A stretch of DNA of 64,000 bases from positions 1,798,001 to 1,862,000 of the forward strand of contig OX442317.1 in the NCBI GenBank assembly GCA_949358305.1, in the 5' to 3' direction. Source of the stretch: Strigamia acuminata (lineage: Eukaryota; Arthropoda; Chilopoda; Geophilomorpha; Linotaeniidae). Below, one piece after another: positions 26,054 through 36,265 of this stretch (position 1 is its first letter; each line of letters opens with the position of its first letter). The translations under genes and the position numbers were made by a program. Below the pieces are notes generated by a model. It was given only the letters and a program-made list of their open reading frames with translations, was not told where the DNA came from and did no database searches.

Positions 26054-29000
26054 ATGGCCGCCAAGCAACAAGGAGCAGCTGCATCATCCGCATGGGGAAT
26101 TGAGCCATTGGACAAACACAACTATGAGAAGTGGAAATTGGATGTCCAGTTTTTGTTGCAAGAATTAAACTTGTGGCAGTTCCATGATGGTACTGAACCT
26201 GTGCCAGACGCGGCAGCCAAGGATGAAGTGAAAGCAAAGTTCAACAAACGAAAGGCAAAGGCACGGGGCGTATTATGCAATAGTGTAGCAACACGTTTAA
26301 AACCGCCATTAGCGAAGTTGGACACATGCAAAGAAGTTTGGGACCATTTGAAGAAACTTTTTGAGCCAACATCTTTAGCACGTAATGCGAGATTGCTTGA
26401 GAATTTTTATTCCATTAAAAGAGAAGAAAATGAAGATATGGATACATTTATTACGAGAGTACAAATGGCTGCAGATGAATTAACCAACATTAAAGCAGGA
26501 CCAACGGATAAGGTTCAAGCTTATACATTGATTAACCGTGTTGGAAAGGATTTTGATGTGTTAATTCAATCCATATACCAATGGGCGGAGGCAGACTTCA
26601 CGTTTACAAAGGTGTCAGATGCATTGTTGGCAGAAAACGCCAGGCGACGGTTTATTTCTAATAAAGTTGTAAGTGACAGTGATTCAAGTGCTTTAAGTGG
26701 TGTGCGGGACAATTCACAACGCAACAGCGGGAAATCCAGTCAACGTGGAAAAGGACAAGTTTCAACAAATGGTAAGAACAATTCACTTATTTGTTATAAT
26801 TGCCAAGAGAAGGGGCATTATGCTCGCAACTGTCCAAATCCTCGCGTGAAGCGAGTAGATTCCAAGAATGCTGAACGAGGTGGATTTAAAGGTGGAAAAG
26901 CACCAAGTCGTCGTGGGGCATTTTATGTAAATGTCTGGAATAATTCCCATGTTACTTTTAATTCTATTCTTTGTGATAGTGATGCCTGGTTTGTCGATTC
27001 TGGCGCATCAGACCATATCTGCGGGAATCGGGCTTATTTTTCAAAGTTTGAAAATTTACAACCAACTAAATTGGAGTTGGGCGAAGGGACCGCAACAATT
27101 ACAGGTCGGGGTGAAGTGTTGTTATGCACTAATGCACATGGAGTCGACTGCCAGGTACAACTAAAAGAAGTTTATTATGTTAAAGGTTTTAAAAGAAATT
27201 TAATTTCAAGTGCAAAGATAGACCGAGCTGGCTATCATAGTCACACTTTTGGTGGGGAACTGAAAGTTTATTCTGAAAATGATGATGAATGTTTATTTTA
27301 TGCACGTTTGCAATCAGATGGATTGTATAAAGTGTTGGGAAATGTGATACAAAATAAGGATGTAATTACAAATGAGTTAATTAATGTGAATGTGTCTACT
27401 AATCAAATTAATTCAAATTGTACTAACAATAATGATGTTAAGAATGTGGATGCATTAAAGGAAAAGATTTCCAATTACACAGTGTCTTTAAAGATATGGC
27501 ATAAGCGGTTTGCACACATGCATACACAGGGTTTACAAACATTATTAAATGATAATAGAGTAACGGGGTTAGATTATACCGGGACTTTAAAGGATTTTAA
27601 ATGTGATGAATGCCGATTGGCTAAATCCACTCGATCTAATTATAAGTTGAGAAATGAACGTGTAAATAAGGAACCTCTTGCTTTAATTCATATGGACGTG
27701 TGGGGGTCTCCGGCGGAATCTTTAGGGGGTGCACATTATTTGTTGTGCATCATAGATGATGCCACACGTTTTTCTTGGGTTTATCCAATGAAGACCAAGA
27801 ATGAGGTTTTTGGAATTTTTCAACGTTTCTTATCTAGAATGGAGCGCATGTATAATTACAAAATTAAGTCAGTTCGGACAGATCGGGGTGGGGAGTTTTG
27901 TTCAAATGAATTTAATGAATTCCTCGAGTTGAAAGGGATCCAAGCGCAGCGTACAAATCCATATAGCCCCCAAATGGATGGCGTGGCCGAACGCCTAAAC
28001 AGATCCATTTTTAACAATGTCCGAGCAATCTTAGAAGATACAAAATTACCGTGGAAATTATGGGCAGAAATTGCGGTATCGTACATTTATTTGAAAAACC
28101 GATATCCACATTTATTTGCAGGAGGGATAATTCCATATGTAGAGTTGCGAAAACGGAATGTGGCAGTGAAACACCTTAGATCAATAGGTGCATTGTGTTT
28201 TGTGCACATTCCTGCCCCAAAACGGGATGGGAAACTTGATGTCAGAGCCTGGAAAGGCATTTTAGTGGGTTACGCATTCACAACACGCGGGTACAGAGTG
28301 TGGAACCCAGCCACTAATGAAGTGGTTGAAACGAAACATCTTGTAATAGATGAGAATCGTGATTGGAAAACGTTTAAGAATCCGGATGAAATTAATATAC
28401 AGGCTATTGCAAATACAAACGGTTACGATTCAGATGAGAGCGATATATACCAAGGGGACTTTGAGGAAGATTTTACACCACCAGGGTCGCCACCACCCAG
28501 CCCACCTCCAGTCTCTAAACAAAAGGCAATTGTTAAAGCAGAGCCGGTATTACCCGTGCAGGTCCCAATTTCCAAATTACAACCGGTTCAAGGCACTGCA
28601 GATGAGAAAACGCGCCGAGCAGCCGTACGTGTGTCAATGAGAAATGGATGGGATCGCGAAATAGTAACAAGACAAGGGGGTGTAACCGGTGGACGAACAG
28701 ACGTGCTATTTTATGATCCAAATGGTCAAGGCCCTTTTAGAAATAAAGGGACAATCGAGGCACATTGCAAAAAGTTCAGATTATTTTACAAAGATGAAGA
28801 TTTTGACTTTACACCAAATGTCAAACCAATTGGTACTCTTATAGAGTCAGATGATGAACAGGATGCGCAAGGTGCATCTGCGAATGTAGTCACGAAGCGG
28901 GTTACTGTTTATTGTGCCATTAAGGAACCCCATTCATATGAAGAGGCCATCGCATCGCCTCAGTCCAAAGACTGGTTTGCGGCGATGGACGAGGAAATTG

Positions 29001-30457
29001 ATACATTAATTGAACGAGAAGTTTATGAAGAAGTTTCAAGACCTGTTGATACAAAAATTCTGGGACACAAATGGGTTTACAAATTGAAAGAAGATGAAGA
29101 CGGGAAAATAGCGAGGTACAAAGCGCGCATTGTCGCGCAGGGATTTAAACAAAGAGAGGGAATAGATTACAAAGAAGTATTTTCCCCAGTTGTCAACTTT
29201 ACCCTAATCAGGCTGTTTTTCTGTTTGTTGGTCGTGTTGTGGGGGTGGTGCGACGCACACCTTGATGTAAAGTGTGCCTACCTCTACGGGAAGTTAGATG
29301 TCCCAATTCATATGGAAATACCCAGGGGATATGCAACGTCCAAGGGAGATAATGTGTGGCTATTGTACAAAGCCCTTTACGGGTTACACCAATCCGGAAG
29401 GATGTGGTACAACGAACTAAACCAAACACTTCTGGATTTGGGATTTAATCGAATCGATGGCTGTAATTGTGTATATACATTACGAGGTGATGCGATTCTT
29501 TTGATTTACGTGGACGATATCGTCTTGTTTGCGAGGACCAAAGAAATAAAGCAAGAGGTTATTAATATGATACGGTCAAAATTTAACATAGTGGATTTAG
29601 GACAAATTTCTAAACTTTTGGGCGTAAAATTTAACCGTGAAGGGAATACAATTCGTTTACATCAAAGGGATTATATCCAAAAATTGGGTGAAAAATATGG
29701 ACTGACAGTTAATGATGCGACGAGAGTCCCAGTATCAGTTGGTACAACATTTTACGATTCAAATACATGGGTGCAAGATCAGTCTTTCCCTTACAGATCG
29801 TTAATTGGTAGTTTGATGTTCCTGGCGTCACGAACACGCCCGGACATCCTTTATGCAACCACATATATGTCGCAATACAATAACAATTATGGTCAAAAAC
29901 ATATTAAGGCTGTGTTGCAAATAGCGCAATATGTGCTCAATACACAAGATTATTGTATCGACTTGAGTCGTTGTGAGGATGACAAGTTATGTATATATAC
30001 GGACGCTTCCTGGGCTTCGGACTTAAGCCACTGCAAAAGTTTTGGGGGATTTGCCCTATACATGGGTCAGACATTAATTAGCTGGGGTTGTCGAAAACAG
30101 AGTTCGGTGGCTTGCAGCTCGATGGAAGCCGAATATATGGCTATGGTACACGCAGCCCAGGAAGGGTACTGGATCTCAAACATATTTGAAAATTGTAACT
30201 TATTGAGATATGTGAATTTACCGATTATATTGTCTGATTCATTATCGTCCATTAATTTTGTTGAGAACGATTTGGAAAACTCAAAGACAAAGCATGTTAG
30301 AATCCGGTATTGTTTTTTGAGGGATTGGTTCGAGAAGGGCTATTTCTCTGTTGAGAAAATACCATCGGAACAGAATATAGCTGATGTGTTTACAAAGTGG
30401 TTGACGGGGAGTCGATTGAACATGCTTTGTCACAAACTTTTTGATACTTTAGATTGA
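26054..30457 (+). CDS. gag-pol: Copia Gag-Pol polyprotein, intact single frame
   Basis: 1467 residues with no interruption. Gag occupies about residues 1-285 and has a CCHC zinc knuckle at 247-260 (CYNCQEKGHYARNC). The aspartic protease motif DSGAS is at about 315-319. The integrase has an N-terminal zinc-binding HHCC region (CDECRLAKS) and a catalytic triad at D548, D610 and E646, with 35 residues between the last two. A linker rich in acidic residues and prolines follows. The reverse transcriptase has its YVDD active site at 1152-1155. RNase H follows, with a catalytic TDASWASD near 1317. Gag and Pol are one fused frame, as in several copia lineages, so how the Gag:Pol ratio is set is not visible. 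The product would assemble particles, copy the RNA and integrate the cDNA. All catalytic residues that I can identify are present, so the copy may be active. Confidence 0.97.
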   Translation: MAAKQQGAAASSAWGIEPLDKHNYEKWKLDVQFLLQELNLWQFHDGTEPVPDAAAKDEVKAKFNKRKAKARGVLCNSVATRLKPPLAKLDTCKEVWDHLKKLFEPTSLARNARLLENFYSIKREENEDMDTFITRVQMAADELTNIKAGPTDKVQAYTLINRVGKDFDVLIQSIYQWAEADFTFTKVSDALLAENARRRFISNKVVSDSDSSALSGVRDNSQRNSGKSSQRGKGQVSTNGKNNSLICYNCQEKGHYARNCPNPRVKRVDSKNAERGGFKGGKAPSRRGAFYVNVWNNSHVTFNSILCDSDAWFVDSGASDHICGNRAYFSKFENLQPTKLELGEGTATITGRGEVLLCTNAHGVDCQVQLKEVYYVKGFKRNLISSAKIDRAGYHSHTFGGELKVYSENDDECLFYARLQSDGLYKVLGNVIQNKDVITNELINVNVSTNQINSNCTNNNDVKNVDALKEKISNYTVSLKIWHKRFAHMHTQGLQTLLNDNRVTGLDYTGTLKDFKCDECRLAKSTRSNYKLRNERVNKEPLALIHMDVWGSPAESLGGAHYLLCIIDDATRFSWVYPMKTKNEVFGIFQRFLSRMERMYNYKIKSVRTDRGGEFCSNEFNEFLELKGIQAQRTNPYSPQMDGVAERLNRSIFNNVRAILEDTKLPWKLWAEIAVSYIYLKNRYPHLFAGGIIPYVELRKRNVAVKHLRSIGALCFVHIPAPKRDGKLDVRAWKGILVGYAFTTRGYRVWNPATNEVVETKHLVIDENRDWKTFKNPDEINIQAIANTNGYDSDESDIYQGDFEEDFTPPGSPPPSPPPVSKQKAIVKAEPVLPVQVPISKLQPVQGTADEKTRRAAVRVSMRNGWDREIVTRQGGVTGGRTDVLFYDPNGQGPFRNKGTIEAHCKKFRLFYKDEDFDFTPNVKPIGTLIESDDEQDAQGASANVVTKRVTVYCAIKEPHSYEEAIASPQSKDWFAAMDEEIDTLIEREVYEEVSRPVDTKILGHKWVYKLKEDEDGKIARYKARIVAQGFKQREGIDYKEVFSPVVNFTLIRLFFCLLVVLWGWCDAHLDVKCAYLYGKLDVPIHMEIPRGYATSKGDNVWLLYKALYGLHQSGRMWYNELNQTLLDLGFNRIDGCNCVYTLRGDAILLIYVDDIVLFARTKEIKQEVINMIRSKFNIVDLGQISKLLGVKFNREGNTIRLHQRDYIQKLGEKYGLTVNDATRVPVSVGTTFYDSNTWVQDQSFPYRSLIGSLMFLASRTRPDILYATTYMSQYNNNYGQKHIKAVLQIAQYVLNTQDYCIDLSRCEDDKLCIYTDASWASDLSHCKSFGGFALYMGQTLISWGCRKQSSVACSSMEAEYMAMVHAAQEGYWISNIFENCNLLRYVNLPIILSDSLSSINFVENDLENSKTKHVRIRYCFLRDWFEKGYFSVEKIPSEQNIADVFTKWLTGSRLNMLCHKLFDTLD

Positions 30458-30478
30458 ATAGTTATGCCCTGCACAACG

Positions 30479-30491
30479 TTGAGGGGGTGAT
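30479..30491 (+). other. Polypurine tract
   Basis: A G-rich string (GAGGGGGTGAT) directly precedes the 3' LTR, where plus-strand DNA synthesis is primed in LTR retrotransposons. Confidence 0.75.
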
Positions 30492-31186
30492 TGATGTAAT
30501 TTGGTTCACCGTTGTGCATGACAAATGCATTTTTTTTAAGGCGAAGTGTATTTGTACGTAGTGTGTCATTCCATTCGTATGGCGGCGCCACATGTTCTTC
30601 ACATTGGTATATAAGATTTGTCCTGTGTGTGGTTGCATGTGCCGTCGTTTTACCATGAGGAATGATCATGTGTTTTTCTTTTTCTTTATTGGTTTGTATT
30701 AATAGCATAAAATGCAAAGTTATGTAAATTACATACATACAGGAAATAAATCTGTGTCATTTTTGTTTGAAAGTTAAACTGTGTGGATGTTGTGTTTGTG
30801 CTCTCTCTAAACACCATTATTTTAGATACATACAACTGAGGACATACAGACATTTTTGCCAGGACTAGATTCCCAACTTCACTATGAATACTAATGAGTT
30901 TATTAGTATTCAGTCTCTTTTCAACTAGGCCTATACAACATTGCATTAGGACTTTTTCAACGGTGCAACAATTGATTACACGCGACTACATTATCCAACG
31001 GATTGTACCGCAACAGTGAGTTAATATATATGAACAGTTTATTTATTTTCGACTTTCTTTTCAAATTGAATTCACGTGCATTGACCGAATTGACGTGCGA
31101 CAACTATCGTGTGTATCGTCGAGTTGTGTTACGGGAAATAACACCTACATGGCCATTGTTTAAGGATTCCATATTGTTGTATAACA
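30492..31186 (+). repeat. 3' LTR of the copia element
   Basis: 695 bp, the direct repeat of 25296-25990. It is followed by the second ATATG target duplication at 31187-31191. Confidence 0.95.
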
Positions 31187-31191
31187 ATATG

Positions 31192-32764
31192 CACGTCCAC
31201 TCGGGCGGCAAAGAATATTTGTCTGAACATTGCTCTTACTTTTTCTTCAGGCCTTGAGTTTCCTGCTCCGTTGCTTCCCAATCATTTCTTTTTCACTCCT
31301 GAACATTGCTCTTGCCTCGACTGCAATTAAGCGGAAACTTAAATACTATAACCATTATACATTAAATAATACTAATAAATTAAAGAGCAAACGCAATTGC
31401 TACATTTAACTTTAATTAATATCAACGTGTCGTCTTTAATCTCGTGCAATCTGCTTTTATCAAGCTAAAATTTCTGTTTTACACCATTTTTGTTATTGCA
31501 ACACGTTGGAGCGGAGCTCGACATTGGATATCCAAGATTCGGATTATTTAAGTATCCTTCAGGTGTACTTTGCAGCTCATGCCAACAGATGTTAGTCTTC
31601 ACGCTCACAATCCACGCGCACTACTTGCTAACAAAAAAATAGAAATAAAATAAAAATAAAAAAAGATTTCCATGTCGTCAAGAAATAAAGATAAGAATTC
31701 CAGCAGTGAGCCATGGACAGCGAGGGATTTCTTCCCTTTTTCTGCGCATGTCATTAACTCTAGCTTGTCGCTCTTGAGCGCCCCAGGTGTTTCTTTTATC
31801 CGTTTTTCGGAGAGAAAAAAATTATATTTTGTCTTGTGTGTACACAAGGCGAACGGGAAGTAACAGATATACACAAATTATCTTCGGATTTACTTCATTT
31901 TATCCGGAGAGATAGATATAAATGGGAAGAGCATCATCAGCAACAAGAAGATGTTTGCATGCGTAATGCTCCGACCGTAAATCAGTTGAGACGCAGGTGC
32001 ACTGAAAAGTATTTGCGGTTTCAGCAAGTCACGAGACAAAAGGGTTGTTTAGTAACTGCTGACGTTGAAAGTTTTAGGAATTGGATTCGTCTTTTCTTAT
32101 CTTTTTCTTTTTGTTTACTTGTTTCGCTTTAAATGTTGTGTCTTTTTATTTATAGTGCACGTAGTTTGATTTTACAAGATTTTGAAGCTGTTTTAGTGTT
32201 TCCTTTCATTGTGTGAGGAAGCTAATGAGTTTTTTTTGTCCCAAAGTATCATTTTCTTGAAGGTTTTTTTTGTTTTTAGATTTGAATTTGCTTAATTTAT
32301 TGATTATTGATTATAGGCGAGCAGTGTGCTCGTCTGTTGGTTTTTTGATTTGCCGCGAGGTGGCAACACCCGACAACTTAAAGTTAAAGTCAAATTGAGG
32401 CACTTATTGGGAGTTAAGTTTTGTTTTCAATTTTAATTTAATTTAATTTTTCTTTTGTGTGTGTGTTGGTGCCCCTAAAAATGTTTCGCTTTCTTTAATT
32501 TTTGTTGTTTAAAACTGCAAATTGTTTGAAGCATTCGATTTTCCTTCACATAAAATACACACTATTTAAAAATTTATATATTTATAAATTGCAAAACAGA
32601 CTGCAATGGATGGAATGTCAATATTTATTTTGCCTTCTTCTTTGAGAAAAAAACAAACAAATTCATATTTGCTTTGTTTTCAATTATTAACAACAGAGGC
32701 CGTTAGTACATCCATCCAGCGATCGATTTACCCGATCCAATAATTATACAATCCGGTCGCAACA
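31192..32764. other. Intergenic, no recognisable gene
   Basis: Between the retrotransposon and the polymerase kappa start. Open frames at about 31600-32130 are short, resemble nothing known and have no convincing splice context. It probably includes the polymerase kappa promoter and 5' leader near its right end. Confidence 0.5.
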
Positions 32765-35369
32765 ATGGCGGAAGCTCAAATGGGTCCTCGTAGTCTTCAA
32801 TTAAATGTAAAAGCAGGAATGGAGGGTTTAGAAATGGAGAAAATTAACCAAATCGTACAACAAGTATCTGTCGGATCCAAATATTATTCCCATCAACAAA
32901 AAAAGCAGCATCACATCGACCAAAAAATAAAACAAATGAAAACAATGGCGGAAACCATAACAACCGATGAAATCGCCACAGCAACGGAGAAAGTATACAT
33001 CAATTTCAATATTAAATTTAGCAATTACGATATATTTTCTAATTTATTTTAGATGGATAAAATGGCTGAAAAATTAGAAGCGGAACGAAGACTGGACAAG
33101 ATCATCGTGCACGTCGACATGGATGCATTCTTTGCGGCCGTTGAAATGAAAAACAACCCAGAATTAAAAGACAAACCGATGGCCGTGGGATGTCAGTCCA
33201 TGTTGGTAAATGTGGAATTGATAAGTCGATAAAAATTACGAGCATTAATTGAAGTTTTGAATTTTTTGTTATTGTACGCATGCGCAGAGCACTTCGAATT
33301 ATCTGGCACGTCGGTTTGGCGTCCGGGCCGCGATGCCCGGCTTCATCGCGATGAAATTGTGTCCGGAATTGACGATCGTTCCCCCAAATTTCAAAGAATA
33401 TCATCGCGTCAGCAAACTAGTGCAAGAAGTTTTCGAGGTCTACGATCCGCATTTCTCTTCAGTCAGTCTAGACGAAGCGTATTTAGACTTGACAAACTAC
33501 GTGCAAACTCATGGGATGGACGGTGATGCCAATTGCATGCAAACTGCCGCTCGAGTTGTGCAGGAAATGCGAGAAAAAATACACGAGGCGACCGGTCTCA
33601 CCGCCAGTGCAGGTGAAACGAAGCAAAACACAAAACCGCAATTGATTTTATTTATATTTATTTATATTTGCAGGTATTGCACCCAATATGATGTTGGCTA
33701 AAATTTGTTCGGATAAAAACAAACCGAACGGGCAATTCCAAATCGCAGCTTGCAGACAGGAAATAGCCGATTTTGTTCGCAATTTACCTGTCAGGAAAGT
33801 AAATTTGAATGAATATTTAACATTTTGCGCTTGTTTGTTCATTTGTATTTACATTTTCAGGTCAACGGGATCGGGAACGTGACGGAACAACTTTTAAATT
33901 CGCAAGGCGTCGTCACCTGTTCGGACATGTGGCAGAAACGTGGTCTCGTGAGTCTACTGTTCTCGTCGTCGTGCGCCGCTTGGTTCCTCCGAATCGCAAT
34001 GGGCATCGGTAGCGTGCATGTCAACAAGTATTAAATGTACATGGAGTTGTTTTTGAATTATTAATGAATTTTTAATTTCTGCAGCGATGATTACGTGCGG
34101 AAGAGCATGAGCGTCGAGAGGTAAATTAGTCGCACGTTTGCACTAATTGACTGTCCAGGGTTGTTTGAATTTGTTGTAGGACTTTTAACGATACGAGTAA
34201 CGCGAAAATGTTTCATCAATTATGCGAGGAAATGTGCGAAGAGTTGAGCAGAGATCTGCGGGCGGAAAAACTGGTGGTAAAATTAGTGTTTCGGGCGTAA
34301 ACAAAAGATGATGTGGTTGGAATTGAATTTGGGACGCGCACGCTTCATTTGTTGCTCGTCGTCTGTCGAATAACGAATTTTTTAAACATTTTTTTTTTAA
34401 TAGGGTAAAACCGTAACTGTCAAGTTAAAGATGTCGGATTTCACTGTCAAAACCAAAGCGTCGTCGTTAATGTACGCCACGTCGGAATCGAAGCTTATCG
34501 CCTCTCGTGCGCACAGTTTGTTGTCGAGCGAGATAAAATCATCTGCTAATGAGCAATTGAAATTACGACTAATGGGTAAATCAATGATTAATATCAAAAT
34601 ACAGGGCTGTGCGATGGCATGGCGCGATGCAATCATCGCCAAAAATTATATTTTTGAAATAATAATGGTATTTTATTTTAAATAATTAATTTTTGCACTT
34701 GAAAGCGAATTTGTATGCATTGAACTGTTAGATTGGTTCATTTTCGTGCCTAAAAAATGCATTTTTGCACGGTTTTTTGAAAAAATTAATGAATTTTTTA
34801 AATTTAACTTTTGTTAATTTTTTGTAGGAGTGAGGGTCTCGTCACTGTCCAGCACGTGCAATTTGAAACCGCAAATCACTTTGGACACTTTGTTTACAAA
34901 ACAGAATTTAATTTCGGCATCGAGTGAAGTGCACAACGAAGATCAGATAAGAGAGACACACGGAGATTCGAAAAGTTGCTTTCCATCGCGTGACAAGGAC
35001 AATAGTGAGAGCGGGACATCTGTCATGGAAAGTGCACTCGATGTAAACTCCTCGGGGAAACAAGTTGTAAGAGCTTCCAAGGAAACGTCATTTCGAATCG
35101 ACTCGACGTCGAAGTCAACAGAATTAAACGGAAATAATTTCCGGACTTTATTCCCTTGTCCCGTGTGCGATGTTGGACAATCTTGTTCTTTACAAGAGTT
35201 CAACAAACACGTGGACTTATGTTTGAATAAATCTGCGATTAAACAAATTCTGTCCGAAGATGTAAACAAAGTCAAAGCGGCATTAAACACTGGAGAAAAG
35301 AAAAGGAAACGCAACGTAAATATTGGAACGATTGATAGATTTATTCAAAGAAGTAAGAAAAGGCAGTAA
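32765..35369 (+). CDS. POLK: DNA polymerase kappa (Y-family translesion polymerase)
   Basis: Exons 32765-32992, 33053-33205, 33288-33612, 33674-33798, 33861-34027, 34085-34120, 34180-34276, 34404-34575 and 34828-35369 join to 614 residues. The enzyme is a nuclear, low-fidelity polymerase that extends past bulky lesions. The kappa-specific N-clasp region ([18 protein letters not shown]) is followed by palm motif [12 protein letters not shown], the finger segment [19 protein letters not shown], the second catalytic motif [29 protein letters not shown], a helix-hairpin-helix thumb ([11 protein letters not shown]), and the little finger starting at [10 protein letters not shown]. One UBZ4-type zinc finger (CPVC...H...C, about residues 545-566) would bind ubiquitinated PCNA. 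The C-terminus ([15 protein letters not shown]) looks like a degenerate PCNA-interacting peptide. Vertebrate enzymes are near 870 residues with two UBZ fingers, so this form has a shorter tail and one finger. The AATAAA at 35544-35549 is a likely poly(A) signal. Confidence 0.95.
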
Positions 35370-35773
35370 TGAAGCGAATTTACACAATATTTTTTTTTAT
35401 GTATACTTAAAAAAATGTGATATTATTTTTATAAAATTTGGATTTGGATGTTTTTGGTAAAAAAAAAATTCTAAAATTTATTAGTGATGGAAATATTTTA
35501 AAATTCGTTTTAGCTTTTTGTGGATATTTGTGCTTTTAAATAGAATAAAATAAAAAAAAAAGACAAATAAAAAGTATACAATAAATTTGAATACAGTATG
35601 AAATCGTGTACACAGTTTGTTCGTTTTCGCTACATTCGTCACACGTTTCGGTTACGTTCTCTAAACGTTATCTTCATCTTTCTATACATAAACTTCCCAC
35701 CTCATTCTAATTTTTATTTTTAATTCATCTCTAGTATTGTTCCCAGCATGCCATTGAGGAAATCAGCATCGAA

Positions 35774-36005
35774 AAGTTCTACTGGAAATGCGAACGATGA
35801 ACATCCAAAATGCTGCAATGTCACGGAAGAATAGTAACGATTAAAGTTAATAATACTGATGAGGTAACAAAATCGAAACCACATTATCATGGGCCCGAAA
35901 CATCAAGAGAAAACGTTTTGACGGCAGTTGCAGCCATAAAAAATAGAGCTATGGAAACGCATGAAACACCAGTGCAGATTATTTAAGCAGAAAGAAATCG
36001 GATGG
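35774..36005 (+). pseudogene. FLYWCH zinc-finger fragment, left arm (two in-frame stops)
   Basis: In frame from 35774 the arm reads KFYWKCER, stop, TSKMLQCHGRI, then a His-rich stretch (KPHYHGPETSRENVL), then AVAAIKNRAMETHETPVQII, stop. The pattern W-x-C ... C-x-GRI ... H-x-H is that of the FLYWCH zinc finger, and the following segment resembles the helix region after FLYWCH in arthropod FLYWCH and Mutator-like transposase proteins. Stops are TGA at 35798-35800 and TAA at 35984-35986. Only one domain is present, so this is a fragment without a complete host gene. Confidence 0.75.
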
Positions 36006-36015
36006 CCAAAACCTA

Positions 36016-36265
36016 CAGGTTCCAGCCATTCGATTTCTTTCTGCTTGAATAATCTGTACTGGTGTTTCATGCGTTTCCATAGCTCTATTTTTTATGGCTG
36101 CAACTGCCGTTAACACGTTTTCTCTTGACGTTTCGGGCCCATGATAATGTGGTTTCGATTTTGTTATCTCATCACTATTATTAACTTTAATCGTTACTAC
36201 CGTATTCTTCCGTGACATTGCAGCATTTTAGATGTTCGTCGTTCACATTTCCAGTAGAACTTTTT
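36016..36265 (-). pseudogene. FLYWCH zinc-finger fragment, right arm (frameshifted)
   Basis: On the minus strand this arm reads YWKCERRTSKMLQCHGRI, without the first stop of the left arm. It then has an extra 5 bp that shifts the frame before the conserved TIKVNN...KPHYHGPETS segment. The downstream part is an uninterrupted frame (35979-36218, minus) because the second stop of the left arm is a CAA codon here. Together the arms show that the parent sequence was an intact FLYWCH-domain coding region that decayed after duplication. Confidence 0.72.

Larger units (their letters stand above)
25296..31186 (+). mobile_element. Complete Ty1/copia LTR retrotransposon
   Basis: The element is 5891 bp. 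It has two 695-bp direct LTRs beginning TGATG and ending TAACA (TG...CA termini), a 5-bp target duplication, a primer-binding site just inside the 5' LTR, a single open Gag-Pol frame and a G-rich polypurine tract before the 3' LTR. The domain order protease, integrase, reverse transcriptase, RNase H places it in Ty1/copia rather than Ty3/gypsy. No envelope-like frame exists: only 34 bp separate the stop codon from the 3' LTR. Equal LTR lengths with no difference that I can see, and the lack of stops or frameshifts, imply recent insertion and a potentially autonomous copy. It sits about 1.6 kb upstream of the polymerase kappa start codon, in the same orientation. Confidence 0.97.
35771..36265. 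repeat. Near-perfect palindrome of about 495 bp, arms of about 245-250 bp
   Basis: The left arm (35771-36015) is the reverse complement of the right arm (36016-36265). By eye there are about 15 substitutions and one 5-bp indel, roughly 93% identity. The axis is near 36015/36016 with essentially no spacer. The flanks (left of 35771, right of 36265) no longer match. Each arm encodes the same FLYWCH-type peptide fragment, so this is an inverted duplication of a coding fragment rather than a random palindrome. Confidence 0.93.

Noticed and set aside
31605-32132. Short open frames between the copia element and POLK
   Set aside because: They overlap in several frames, contain low-complexity ends and resemble nothing; no support as exons of POLK.
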